The notes under the pieces are model-generated. The model saw nothing but the letters and a program-made list of their open reading frames with translations, ran no database searches and had not been told where the DNA came from. Positions 7,861-16,950 of a DNA stretch of 64,000 nucleotides are shown here, piece by piece. The position numbers and the translations under genes were made by a program. The first letter of the stretch is position 1. Every line of letters starts with the position of its first letter. The stretch spans positions 1 through 64,000 of the forward strand of contig JBOHUD010000036.1 of NCBI GenBank assembly GCA_050734155.1. Reading direction: 5' to 3'. This DNA is from Aeolococcus sp050734155 (GTDB taxonomy: Bacteria; Chloroflexota; Dormibacteria; Aeolococcales; Aeolococcaceae).

Positions 7861-9192
7861 ATGACACAATCGGCGCTGATGGCCGTGCTTGCCCCTGTCC
7901 CTGTGTCCTCTCCCATCGCCCTGCCGCCGCAGCCTCGGACCGCGGAGGAGACGGGTCTGCCCTTCAGCTTCATCTGCGACCTGGTCCTCAAGGTCCTCTA
8001 CTTCAACGGCAACATGCTGGGCCGCGACCTGGCCGCCCACACCTGCCTTCCCTTCGGCTTCCTCGAGACAACGCTGAAGTTCCTCGCCGACGAGGGTTAC
8101 ATCAGCACCACCGGGGTGCGGATGACCTCGCTGGCCCACGGCGAGACCATCAGCGCCGGGATGGAGCACCAGATCTCCAGCAGCGGCCGGCAGAAGGCCC
8201 GCGAGCTGATGGAGCTCAACCAGTACGCAGGGCCGGCGCCGGTGCCCATCTCCGAGTACACGGCCATGGCCGAGCAGCAGGCGGCGATCGACGGCGTGGT
8301 CACGCCGGCGCGCCTCCACGATGCGTTCCGGCAGCTGGTGCTGTCGGACAGCGTCCTCAACCACCTCGGTCCTGCGCTGAGCGCCCGCGAGGCGATCTTC
8401 CTGCACGGGCCGCCCGGCAACGGCAAGACGACCATCGCCGAGGCGGCGGCGTCGCTGATGGGCCCACCGGTCTTCGTGCCCCGTGCGCTCTACGTGCACG
8501 GCGAGATCATCCGTTTCTTCGACCCCATCCACCACATCTCCATCGATCGCGACCTCCCGGCGCACGACCGGCGCTGGCAGCTGGTGCAGCGGCCCGCTGT
8601 CAAGGTGGGCGGAGAGCTGACCCCGCGCATGCTCGAGCTCAGCTACGACTCCACGCTGGGATTCTACGAGGCGTCGATGCAGCTCAAGGCCAACGGCGGG
8701 CTGTTTCTCATCGACGACTTCGGCCGCCAGCAGAACATGTCACCGCGCGACCTGCTCAACCGCTTGATCATCCCCCTGGAGAAGCGGGTCGACTACGCCA
8801 ACATCAGTCGCGCGGGCACCACCGTGGCGGTGCCCTTCACGTGCCTGCTCATCCTCTCCACCAACATGCGTCCGCAGAACCTCATGGACGAGGCCTTCCT
8901 GCGCCGCGTCCACTTCAAGGTGCACGTGCCCGACCCCACCGAGGCCGAGTACCGCGAGATCTGGCGGCGGCGCTGCACGCAGGAGGGGGTGGGCATGGAC
9001 GAGGCTGTGCTGAGCCGCCTCATCGAACGCCACTACACCGAGAAGGGGCGCGCGCTGCACGGGTCGCATCCGCGGGACCTGCTCAACCACGTCGTCCACG
9101 CCGCCCGCTACTTCGGCAGGTCGGTGGCCATGACCGACAGCCTCATGGAATACGCCTGCGAGACCTACTTCGTCGATGAGGACGGCGGCTGA
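7861..9192 (+). CDS. AAA+ ATPase with N-terminal winged-helix-like domain
   Basis: The 443-residue protein begins with about 130 residues that look helical and DNA-binding-like (DLVLKVLYFNGNMLGRDLA, TLKFLADEGYI), resembling a winged helix. An AAA+ module follows with Walker A HGPPGNGKTT, Walker B GLFLIDDF, sensor 1 CLLILSTN and an arginine-finger-type DEAFLRRVHFKV. It is related to MoxR/magnesium-chelatase-style ATPases, but its substrate is unknown. ATG at 7861 follows GGAGCGG closely; ATG at 7879 is an alternative. It sits alone between a divergent membrane gene and tRNA-Ala. Confidence 0.8.
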   Translation: MTQSALMAVLAPVPVSSPIALPPQPRTAEETGLPFSFICDLVLKVLYFNGNMLGRDLAAHTCLPFGFLETTLKFLADEGYISTTGVRMTSLAHGETISAGMEHQISSSGRQKARELMELNQYAGPAPVPISEYTAMAEQQAAIDGVVTPARLHDAFRQLVLSDSVLNHLGPALSAREAIFLHGPPGNGKTTIAEAAASLMGPPVFVPRALYVHGEIIRFFDPIHHISIDRDLPAHDRRWQLVQRPAVKVGGELTPRMLELSYDSTLGFYEASMQLKANGGLFLIDDFGRQQNMSPRDLLNRLIIPLEKRVDYANISRAGTTVAVPFTCLLILSTNMRPQNLMDEAFLRRVHFKVHVPDPTEAEYREIWRRRCTQEGVGMDEAVLSRLIERHYTEKGRALHGSHPRDLLNHVVHAARYFGRSVAMTDSLMEYACETYFVDEDGG

Positions 9193-9210
9193 CCCACGGC
9201 GCTCCCAACC

Positions 9211-9216
9211 TATACT
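9211..9216 (+). promoter_or_regulatory. Probable -10 box of the tRNA-Ala promoter
   Basis: TATACT lies 22 bases before the first base of the tRNA, in the only AT-rich spot of the short gap after the AAA+ gene. A -35 element is not clear. Confidence 0.5.
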
Positions 9217-9238
9217 CGGGTGCGCCTCGGGCGACCAC

Positions 9239-9311
9239 GGGGCGGTAGCTCAGCTGGGAGAGCGCTGCCCTCGCACGGCAGAGGTCGGGGGTTCGAGTCC
9301 CCCCCGCTCCA
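9239..9311 (+). tRNA. tRNA-Ala(CGC)
   Basis: All cloverleaf parts can be paired: acceptor GGGGCGG with CCGCTCC (one G-U), D arm GCTC...GAGC, anticodon stem CTGCC/GGCAG with loop CTCGCAC (anticodon CGC at 9272-9274), and T arm around GGTTCGAGTCC. The discriminator is A at 9311 and CCA is not encoded. It reads GCG alanine codons. Its 3' part is the attachment site of the integrative element that follows. Confidence 0.95.
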
Positions 9312-9313
9312 CC
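9270..9313 (+). repeat. attL core (tRNA-Ala 3' half)
   Basis: Forty-four bases from the anticodon loop through the discriminator plus CC are identical to 18342-18385. Sequence identity ends sharply on both sides (CC before here versus CA at the right copy; TTCGAC after here versus ACCGAC). Confidence 0.9.
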
Positions 9314-9320
9314 TTCGACT

Positions 9321-9446
9321 TTCCGAATACAAGTCGGCGCCCTCCAGGCTCGTATCAGGAGCCTCCGGAAAAACGTGCGATGCTGCTGTCCGTGTACGAG
9401 TCTGTGTCCTTTTAGTATCCTGCTGTCGACTGCTCAGATCAAAAGG
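9321..9446 (+). repeat. Direct repeat, left copy (integrase leader)
   Basis: About 126 bases starting TTCCGAATACAAGTCGGC match 11514-11630 imperfectly; the last 40 bases (9407-9446) are identical in both copies. Here the block sits directly before the integrase start and supplies its AAAAGG ribosome site, so it looks like the leader of the integrase gene. Confidence 0.8.
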
Positions 9447-9455
9447 GCCGAACGC

Positions 9456-10243
9456 GTGGCCGAAACCGCCTTCATCCCAAGACCGAAGCCCCAGCGACGC
9501 GACTATTTCGACACCTCCAAAAGAGCCACGCCTGCGGACACTCGACAGGCAGGCAGCCGCCGGCCCGGCGAGCGGCCAACAGTTGCCGAGGCAGCCCGCG
9601 CCCTGATTCACCACCACAAGCTGGACTGGTCCGTCACCACGCTCCGGAACGCCGAGGACTACCTGCTTCGCGGTCGCTTTCCCGAGTACCTGGCCCACGA
9701 GGGGATCGTGCACCTCGACCAGCTGAGCACCCAGACCATCGAGGACTATATGGCGGTTCACGCCGAGGTACTCAAGCCGAGCACACTGGCGAAATTCCGC
9801 GGATACGCCCGGCACTCGCCAAGTTCTGCAAGGAGCGCCCCGGGTACGATGCGCCCCTCCTCAGCGACGGGCGCAACCTCCCCAGGCTGACTGTGCCGAA
9901 GCGCAAGCTGCCCATGGCTCTGAGCGCCGATGACGAGGCGCGTGTCGTCGCGGCGGCGAAGCCGGGACGCGATCGCCTCATCACCCAAACACTCTTTGCC
10001 ACCGGACTGCGCGTCGGCGAGCTGTGCGCGCTCACCGTCGATCAGCTCGAGTGCCTGAGAGACCGGCCACCCAAGTTGATCATCGTCGGCAACGTGCACA
10101 ACCGCGTCCTCACCAAGGGTCGTCGGGACCGGATCGTGGGATTCCGGGACACGTACCGATCCGTGCCGCGTGAGCTCCTCGACTGGACAGTCAAGACGCG
10201 GCCGTCCAAACCAGGAGACCCACGATGGCCCAGAACAGGATGA
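9456..10243 (+). pseudogene. Tyrosine recombinase (integrase), frameshifted and truncated
   Basis: A GTG at 9456 follows AAAAGGG and opens the frame VAETAFIPRPKPQRR. The N-terminal SAM-like DNA-binding domain is present (RPTVAEAARALIHHH, STQTIEDYMAVHAEVL). Near 9807 the frame shifts: adding one G to a GG run restores GYARALAKFCKERPGYDAP. The second part carries TLFATGLRVGELCALTVDQL, the first catalytic Arg box, then VPRELLDWTVKTRPS. The C-terminal HxxR and Tyr boxes are missing, because the gene runs into the IS256-family transposase gene at about 10200. This would be the island's integrase, now inactive. Confidence 0.85.
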
Positions 10244-11513
10244 CACACCAGGCGCTGCTGAACCAGCTCGATGGCGCTGACAGCGACGTTCTTCGCCGCG
10301 TCCTCGAGCATGCCATGCAGCGGCTCATCGAGGCCGAGGCAACCGCGCAGATCGGAGCTGACCCGCACGAGCGCACGTCGACGCGCACGACCCACCGCAA
10401 CGGGTACCGGGAGCGCATCCTCGACACCGGTTCCGGCCGCCTCGAGCTGCAGATTCCCAAGCTGCGGAGCGGCAGCTTCTTCCCGTCGCTGCTGGAGCCC
10501 CGCCGGCGCATCGACCGGGCGCTCCTGGCGGTGGTGCAGGAGGCGTACGTGCTCGGCATCAGCACCCGCAAGGTGGACGACCTCATGGCCGCCCTGGGCG
10601 GCTGCAGCATCGGGCGCAGCGAGGTCAGCCGGATCTGCGCTCTGCTCGACGAGGAGCTCGCCGAGTTCCGCGGCCGGCCGCTGGACGAGCCCTACCCATA
10701 CGTGTGGTTCGACGCAACGTACGAGAAGGTCCGTGAGGGCGGCCGGATCGTGAGTCAGGCCGCGGTCGTGGCCGTGGGCGTGCGTGACACCGGCGAGAAG
10801 AGCGTCCTCGGCCTGGCGGTGGGTCCGAGCGAGAAGGAGGCCTTCTGGCTGGAGTTCTGCCGCGGCCTGGCCCGGCGCGGGCTCAGCGGCGTGCAGCTGG
10901 TCATCTCCGACGCCCACGAGGGGCTGCGCAGCGCCCTCGCCCAGGTGTTCACCGGTGCCACCTGGCAGCGCTGCAAGGTGCACTTCCTGCGCAACGTGGC
11001 CAGCGCCGTTCCCAAGATGCACGCGCCGGCCGTGCTCGCGGTGGTGAAGTCGATCTTCCTGCAGCCCACCCGGCAGACCGCCAAGGACGCGGTGGAGCAG
11101 GCGCTCACCGTCCTGGAGCCACGCTTCCCGGGCGTGGCCACCAAGCTCCGCGACGCCGAGGCGGATGTGCTCGCCTACCTCGACTTCCCCGTGGACCACT
11201 GGCGCTCCATCTCCTCGACGAACGCCATCGAGCGGGTCAATGCCGAGCTCGACCGCCGCGCCAAGGTGGTGGGCATCTTTCCCAACACCGCCTCACTGGT
11301 GCGTCTGTTCACTGCTGTGCTCCAGGACCAGCACGACGAGTGGCAGGACGGCCGCCGCCACTTCAGCCAGCAGTCCATGGCCAGGCTGCTCAACCCCGAC
11401 GGGCCGCCGCTGCTCACCAACCCGCTCACAGGAGGCATCGCCGCGTAGCTCACCGACCTTGTGAGAACTCCGACGAATTCACACCACTACAGGGGACTTG
11501 ACCTTCCGAATAC
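10205..11513 (+). mobile_element. IS256-family insertion sequence, left end missing
   Basis: The right end is recognisable: after the transposase stop comes a stretch ending CACTACAGGGGACTTGACC at 11513, typical of IS256-type termini. A matching inverted terminus (GGTCAAGTCCCC...) is not visible upstream of the transposase, where integrase sequence runs almost to the start codon. Left boundary is approximate. A deletion from the IS into the integrase is the simplest explanation. Confidence 0.65.
10225..11448 (+). CDS. IS256-family (mutator) transposase
   Basis: The 407-residue protein is full length for IS256 transposases. It has the zinc/helix N-terminus, THRNGYRERILDTGSG and IPKLRSGSFFPSLLE, and the DDE residues in YVWFDATYEKVREGG, VQLVISDAHEGL and STNAIERVNAELDRR. 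It appears intact, so it might still be active if its ends were complete. ATG at 10225 is preceded by AGGAGACCC. Confidence 0.93.
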   Translation: MAQNRMTHQALLNQLDGADSDVLRRVLEHAMQRLIEAEATAQIGADPHERTSTRTTHRNGYRERILDTGSGRLELQIPKLRSGSFFPSLLEPRRRIDRALLAVVQEAYVLGISTRKVDDLMAALGGCSIGRSEVSRICALLDEELAEFRGRPLDEPYPYVWFDATYEKVREGGRIVSQAAVVAVGVRDTGEKSVLGLAVGPSEKEAFWLEFCRGLARRGLSGVQLVISDAHEGLRSALAQVFTGATWQRCKVHFLRNVASAVPKMHAPAVLAVVKSIFLQPTRQTAKDAVEQALTVLEPRFPGVATKLRDAEADVLAYLDFPVDHWRSISSTNAIERVNAELDRRAKVVGIFPNTASLVRLFTAVLQDQHDEWQDGRRHFSQQSMARLLNPDGPPLLTNPLTGGIAA

Positions 11514-11630
11514 AAGTCGGCGGCCTCCAGGCCCGCGTCGGTAGCTTCCAGAAAAGACGAAGGACGTTGCTGTCCATGGATGAGGCTGTCTCCTTTTAGT
11601 ATCCTGCTGTCGACTGCTCAGATCAAAAGG
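11514..11630 (+). repeat. Direct repeat, right copy (leader without integrase)
   Basis: Imperfect copy of 9321-9446 with an identical 40-base end (11591-11630). It abuts the right end of the IS. No integrase follows; after about 45 bases the cargo operon ends on the opposite strand. It may mark the left end of an older element onto which a second one was stacked. Confidence 0.75.
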
Positions 11631-11674
11631 ACCAGCGACCCATATACGTAGTGAGCCGCCTTCTCAAAAGGCCG

Positions 11675-13363
11675 TTACAACAGTGACCCGGCGTGACGGC
11701 GACGTCCTACGGTGACGGCGATGGCGGAAACGCCAATAACCGCGAGTCCCGCGCCAACCACCATTCGGTAGTCCACGATTGGGCCGGTTGGGAAGGCGGC
11801 GGCGCCGGGATAGCTAAAGGCGAAGACAATGCCATTACCGGTGCCAAGGTACAGCGCCTGAGTCGACACCGCGGGTGGCGTGAATCGGGACGCATTCGGG
11901 AGATCCAGTTGCCACTTCGTCCGTAGAACGCCATTGGCGGGAACAGGGCCATACGCCCTCAGTTGCGCTTCGCGAGCCGTCCCCCCGGGCTGGACTACAG
12001 CCCAAACCGACGCAAGGGCAGGACTATACGGAGACGTGATGATCGGCGAACTCGATCCATAGCCGACCAGCGTAGGACTGGCGCCAATCTGCCGGATTGC
12101 GGGAGTCGCGGTGGGCGAGATCGCGTACACGCGTAGCCGCGGCTCGGGCTGATCCCCTGTGATCGCTGCGGTTCCCACGACATACGCGTAGCCCCTTGGC
12201 AACCACACTGCGGGCGTGCCAAACGCCGCTTCGTAGGGTCCAGCAGTCGCGACGGCGAGATCGGTTCCGTTTGGCCCTTGGCTCCGCCCACCGAGGTCCT
12301 CGCCCCGTAGCAGGTACAGGGTCCCCTGCTTACTGGAAATAAGGAGTAACTCGCCCCTTCGTGTGTCTGCGGGGAGAAGCGCTGGCGTGCCGACGCCGAA
12401 GTCGCGGTCTAGGGCATTCAGCGCATCGCCCTGGTACGGGGTAAACCGGTCGACAAGGTGAAGGTGATCCCCCTCAAGGCGCAAGCGGAGAAGCGAGTTC
12501 GCGTAGCCAGGGCTTGCTTCCGTCGCAGGACCAGCTAGCTAGTGGGCTCGTGCCGTTGCCACTTTCCACCAGGAGTTCGTGCGGATGGTCGCTGATCGGT
12601 GCGCGTCCGCTCTGCCAAATCCCCCGCCCGGGCCGGCGGCGGCGGACAGTCCAGTTGGCTCATCCGTCCACAGGACTTGCTTCCTCGTGGTGGAATTGAG
12701 CGACACGAGCCAACCGCGGTACGGTTGGCGGTCACAGATGCCTGCGAAGGCCACCATGAGATGGCCGTCAAGGAGCATGATGCCAGCGCGCTGGAGGCTG
12801 TGAACTGGATCAAATGGTGTCCCGGGAGCATTGTCAGCCAAACCTGTCAGCGTTACGGGCCAACCCGGCATCTCGCGACCGTCGGTGGCATTGAGGGCGT
12901 GAGTCCGCCAGGCGGCGGTGGCTGCGCTGCGGCCGTCCCACTCACGACTGACCGCATAGACAATCCCGTGGGCCTCATCAACGGCCGGTGTGGAAAGGAC
13001 ACCCAGCTGGGGCGCGACGTTGGCACAGTCAATGGGCAACCCCAGGCCGGCGGGTTCGGGCTGCCCGAGATGGCGGTTCCAGAGAACGGATCCGCCATCT
13101 GTACTGAGACCGTACACCTCGTCGGCATTGGTGGCGACGACTAGCGTCGTGCCGATGCGCACGGGCTGCGCAGTGACGGCGCCGACGACGTGCTGCTGCC
13201 AGAGCACGCCAAAACCGCTAGCGGAATCCGCCGAAGTGGCTGCTGTGCTGCCGCTGAACAAACCGCCAACAACGACCAATCCACCCGCCCAGAGAGCGTT
13301 GGCAACAACACGGCGGCGCGCGCCGACTCCTGGAGTTTCAGCCCATGTCGATGCGAGGGTCAC
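11675..13363 (-). pseudogene. PQQ-type beta-propeller protein, two frameshifts
   Basis: Two open segments form one protein when two lesions are repaired. The first part starts at GTG 13363, has a membrane anchor (ANALWAGGLVVVGGLFSG), then propeller sequence such as GSVLWNRHLGQPEPAG and LGVLSTPAVDEAHGIVYAV. At 12621-12625 a run of five C (G on the coding strand) breaks the frame; six would restore GPGGGIWQSGRAPIS. At 12534-12542 a tandem CTAG duplication shifts it again; one copy restores SPLAGPATEASPGYANSLL. The rest (QGTLYLLRGEDLGG, GTPAVWLPRGYAYVVGT, QALYLGTGNGIVFAFS) ends with a C-terminal membrane helix. It is related to the intact lipoprotein at 54857. It was probably a cell-surface propeller, last gene of the cargo operon. 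Confidence 0.8.
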
Positions 13364-13415
13364 CTCGTTGTGGGACAGCGGACTACCAGCTAACGAGCAC
13401 GGGGATGCATCCCGG

Positions 13416-14057
13416 TCACGGGTTGAGCGAGGTGGCCGAGGCCGTGGGTGTCGGGAGCGTGAGGTAGCAATCGCCTGGGAGTTGACTGCGTTGGAAAGCA
13501 TCGGCGACGGCATTGATGATGTAGTCGGTTTCAAAGATCGTTCGGTTGGCAGGAACCTCCAGCCGAAGGATTCCTCGAACCTGTGTCGGCTTGATGTAGC
13601 CGATGATCAAGACCTCTCGATCGCCCCTGACATACCCGTCCTCGGTGTACATGTAGGTAGAGCCGACGGCGCCGTAGCAGGTAAAGCGCTGCGCCGCCAA
13701 CTCACTCCTGTACCAATCTCTGACCGCTGCCGCAGAGTCCGGCGTAGCCATAAATACCTCGACATACGCAGGATCCGATGAGCTCCCGTCCAGCGAGTTC
13801 CTAGTTGGGCCCTCCGGATGGACGATCGTTTTCAGGACGGTCGCGTCCGGATAGACAATGTGAGCATCGGTGCGCGCATTGATGAACTCGCTGGTAATCG
13901 CGCTGATGGGCAGCCCGTTGCGATCGGTAGCATCACTGGCGGTCTGCGCCCCAGGGCCCCGTGCATAGATGACAAGCACGACGGCGACAACAGCGACTAA
14001 GGCTGCGGCACCGGCGACTACGAAGCGACGGGATTTGTAATATCGACGAGGCGCCAT
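13416..14057 (-). CDS. Membrane-anchored hypothetical protein
   Basis: 213 residues: a short basic N-terminus (MAPRRYYKSRR), one membrane segment (FVVAGAAALVAVVAVVLVIYA) and a soluble outer domain with VYPDATVLKTIVHPEGP, AAAVRDWYRSELAAQRF and a Pro/Thr/Ser tail. The AAVRDWYRSEL stretch resembles domains in which a residue pair follows a time- or state-dependent difference, but I do not recognise a family. It overlaps the upstream gene by 40 bases and is followed by the propeller pseudogene after 52 bases, so it belongs to the same operon. Confidence 0.75.
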   Translation of the reverse strand: MAPRRYYKSRRFVVAGAAALVAVVAVVLVIYARGPGAQTASDATDRNGLPISAITSEFINARTDAHIVYPDATVLKTIVHPEGPTRNSLDGSSSDPAYVEVFMATPDSAAAVRDWYRSELAAQRFTCYGAVGSTYMYTEDGYVRGDREVLIIGYIKPTQVRGILRLEVPANRTIFETDYIINAVADAFQRSQLPGDCYLTLPTPTASATSLNP

Positions 14058-14830
14058 TGACCACCCTGTGCGACGAGATCCAACACTGACGAATACGAGT
14101 GACTCGTCCCACCGGACGGTGTTGCGGTGACTGTAAGCGGCTGATGCCAGTACACGACACCATTATGGTTGTCACGCGTCCCGCTCCCGTTGAGCGTGAT
14201 TTGCGAAATCGCTGGCCCGCCAGCGGACTGGCTCGTCATCGACGCGGTGAAGGCTGCTTGTGACACCTGCTGGCGCTCCTCAGCACTCAACATCCCGTAC
14301 AGCAGGCTCCACTGCGACCGCACTACTAGCGCAGCCATCTGAGCCGCCTGGACGGGAGCGAGCGAGGATGAGGGGACGTAGTCGACAAGGGAGTATTGCT
14401 GACCCAACAGGGTGAACACGAACCCAGCCGCGCTGTGGGTCAGATCAACCGCGCCATCCATGGTGATCTTCGTCGGTTGCGGACTGGAACCGCCCGGCGG
14501 GGAGAACTTAGCGGCCACGCTGTCAGCATCCACTATGCCTGTGGTGGGTCCGGTACGGAGCAACGGAACCGTGCCAGACACGTTACCCACCCCGTAGATG
14601 GTGATCGCATAGTCACCCAAGGCACTTTGATTGGGGTCGAAACTGAACGTCATCACAAGTCGCGCCAGGGAGTCGTGGAAGGTCCCTGCTGCTGAGGCGG
14701 TAGGCGAGGCCCTCGAAACCCCCGTCGTCGCATGGGCGACCGCCGAATGCTGTTGCGTCGCATGCACGGCGGCCAACAGAGCCCCGGCGGCGAGGACGGC
14801 ACCAACAGGTCGAAAGACTCTCGACTTCAT
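14018..14830 (-). CDS. Secreted hypothetical protein
   Basis: 270 residues starting MKSRVFRPVGAVLAAGALLAAV, a signal peptide. The middle has FSFDPNQSALGDYAITIYG and DGAVDLTHSAAGFVF. The C-terminal third (SPSSGGTSHSYSSVLDLVAQGG-like, ending WRLVDITNPVAS) looks like the last strands of an NTF2-like fold. No known family is recognised. Its ATG overlaps the stop of the preceding gene as ATGA, which indicates translational coupling to the propeller-hydrolase fusion. Confidence 0.75.
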   Translation of the reverse strand: MKSRVFRPVGAVLAAGALLAAVHATQQHSAVAHATTGVSRASPTASAAGTFHDSLARLVMTFSFDPNQSALGDYAITIYGVGNVSGTVPLLRTGPTTGIVDADSVAAKFSPPGGSSPQPTKITMDGAVDLTHSAAGFVFTLLGQQYSLVDYVPSSSLAPVQAAQMAALVVRSQWSLLYGMLSAEERQQVSQAAFTASMTSQSAGGPAISQITLNGSGTRDNHNGVVYWHQPLTVTATPSGGTSHSYSSVLDLVAQGGQWRLVDITNPVAS

Positions 14831-16950
14831 GCTCCACACGCGTTGTAGGGGTTGCCTACAATCCTCACTATCTCGCTGCTGATGCTTACCGAAGGACTGC
14901 CGCTGCTGCACCCGGTCGTGAGTATGGTGCCGATGTTGTCGCCAATGTTGAAATGACTCGCAGGAAGAGCAGTGACCGCCGCAGCCGCTGCAAACCAGCC
15001 AGTAAGGCTATCGGCCTCGAGACCGTAGTTGAGGAGGTACTGATGTTGACCGCTACCCGGCTGGAAGGGTAGAAACCGAGAACCACCATCCCATGGCCTG
15101 CTTTGGGGATCGTCGGTTCCGGGGAGGATCACGCCGTCTCCAGCGTCGTTGGTAAAGATCGTGGGGGTCCACCAGAGAAAGTGGATCACGCTATGAATCT
15201 GTATGTCGACGCTGAAGTTGTAGTAGTGAAGATATGGGAGGGGACCCGGGTTTACGGTATCGAACCACGAGGATTGCGGAGACAAATCTCGCAGATCTGG
15301 CCGTGACGGGTTGATGCCTTTCGCCTGAGCAGCTGCAGTCAGGCCCTGGCCAATGCCGCCAGGGAGGAGGCTAAGGGCGATTCCGTTGCGCGCGATCGCC
15401 GCGCCCTGTTGGACGCCAGACACGAAGACGACCGAATCGACGAACCCCAGCGACTTGTCCGAGGGCCGAGTTTGAGTGAGCCGCAGGTAGCCACGGGTTA
15501 TCGCACCACCCATCGAGTTAGCAATGATTGTTGTCGGCGTGCTCATGCCCTGAAGTTGGTCGTACAGCATGGCCGCGTTTGGGGCCAGTGCGCTCTGGCT
15601 ATCACACACGTTGTTGGCGTAATCATTCGAAGGATCGACGTAGAGGGGCGTGACGTATGTATCGGGCGTCGGCGCTGACGTCGAACACGACCCTCCCCCC
15701 GGGGATTGGTCACCGCGATCCTGGAAGTATTCGAACGCCTGCATCTCGTTGCCAGCGGCCCGGAGCGGCTGAATCAGCGATTGCCAACTCTTGCCACCCG
15801 GCCGAAAATCCTGCCATACCCCGTTGAACCCATGAACGAAAACCACGGTTCGAGTGGGGGTGACCGTCCCTTGAAAGGTTGCCACGCCGGGAAGTTGGTC
15901 CTCCGTGACCCACAAGGACCCACCTGAACCCTCGGCTAGTTCGTACAGCCCGGCGTTCGGACTTGCGCCACCGTATTCATTAACAGTCCCTGTGGCGGAG
16001 TCAATCTCACCGACATTGTCGTTCGCCGCATCAGTGAACCACACGCTAGTGCCGTTGGAGTCCGTGAGCATTCCCCCGGCAATCTCGCCAGCTCCCAGGG
16101 GGTGGAGGTCGACGGTCTGGCCGTCCGTCGAGATCGCTGCAACTTGAGCGGCATTGGTCTCGCTGAACCACAACTTGCCACCTGGTCCCGAGGTGATGTC
16201 CTGGGGTGCGCCCAGTGTGCCTCTACCGCTCAGCGGGTACTCCGTGACCGATCCGCTTGGGGTGACCTTGCCGACCGCATTACCAAGTTGTTCCGTGAAC
16301 CACAGATTCCCGTCGGGCCCAGCGGTGATATCGAACGGACTGACGTCGCAACACTGGACGGGAAACGCCGTGACCACACCGGTAATCGTTATCCTTCCTA
16401 TAGCTGCAGAGTAGAAGGCCGTGCTGTAGTTCGTGCCCTGACTGTAGGTGAACCACAGATTGCCGTCAGGCCCCGCGGTGATGCGCGTCGGCAGACCGTA
16501 AGTGTCATTGCCAGCTACGTATTCGTGGAGTACGGTACCGGCGGTGCTGACGACGGCAATACTATTGGTGCCCGGCTCGGTGATCCACAGATTGCCGTCT
16601 GAGCCAGCGGCGATGCCCTCCGGGTCCGCATATTGGCTGGGAAGGGCGAAGTAGGAAACGGTGCCCCCCGGTGTCACTCGCGCAACTTCCGCGCTGCTCT
16701 CCAGCGTCACCCACATGTTGCCGTCGCCGCCCAGAGTGATGCCGTGTGATCCCTGGTGTGGCGGGGTGCCACCGCTGAAGCGGTACTCGGTCATCTGCAG
16801 GCTTGCCGTCAGCCGTGCGTGGAGACCAACCGGTGCGTCGGGTTTAGCCAGGCCGTCGACGAGAGCCATGAGCCCCAGTGAAACGCACGCGAGTACAACC
16901 AGTCGTCGGCCTCCTCGAGGCCTCCATCGAAACGCGACTTGCTTGGTCAC
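14827..16950 (-). CDS. Secreted Vgb-type beta-propeller fused to an alpha/beta hydrolase
   Basis: About 707 residues from GTG 16950. A signal or anchor segment (LVVLACVSLGLMALVDGLA) is followed by seven propeller repeats with the motif GNxWxT (GNMWVT, GNLWIT, GNLWFT twice, GKLWFS, SVWFT, GSLWVT), as in virginiamycin B lyase-like proteins, over roughly residues 50-375. The second half is lipase-like: VVFVHGFNGVWQDF (oxyanion loop), IIANSMGGAITRGYL with the nucleophile serine, and a late TNDAGDGVILPG. Several cysteines suggest an extracytoplasmic site. A substrate cannot be read. The fusion leads the cargo operon; GTG 16950 is chosen over ATG 17001, though either keeps the signal. Confidence 0.8.
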   Translation of the reverse strand: MTKQVAFRWRPRGGRRLVVLACVSLGLMALVDGLAKPDAPVGLHARLTASLQMTEYRFSGGTPPHQGSHGITLGGDGNMWVTLESSAEVARVTPGGTVSYFALPSQYADPEGIAAGSDGNLWITEPGTNSIAVVSTAGTVLHEYVAGNDTYGLPTRITAGPDGNLWFTYSQGTNYSTAFYSAAIGRITITGVVTAFPVQCCDVSPFDITAGPDGNLWFTEQLGNAVGKVTPSGSVTEYPLSGRGTLGAPQDITSGPGGKLWFSETNAAQVAAISTDGQTVDLHPLGAGEIAGGMLTDSNGTSVWFTDAANDNVGEIDSATGTVNEYGGASPNAGLYELAEGSGGSLWVTEDQLPGVATFQGTVTPTRTVVFVHGFNGVWQDFRPGGKSWQSLIQPLRAAGNEMQAFEYFQDRGDQSPGGGSCSTSAPTPDTYVTPLYVDPSNDYANNVCDSQSALAPNAAMLYDQLQGMSTPTTIIANSMGGAITRGYLRLTQTRPSDKSLGFVDSVVFVSGVQQGAAIARNGIALSLLPGGIGQGLTAAAQAKGINPSRPDLRDLSPQSSWFDTVNPGPLPYLHYYNFSVDIQIHSVIHFLWWTPTIFTNDAGDGVILPGTDDPQSRPWDGGSRFLPFQPGSGQHQYLLNYGLEADSLTGWFAAAAAVTALPASHFNIGDNIGTILTTGCSSGSPSVSISSEIVRIVGNPYNACGA

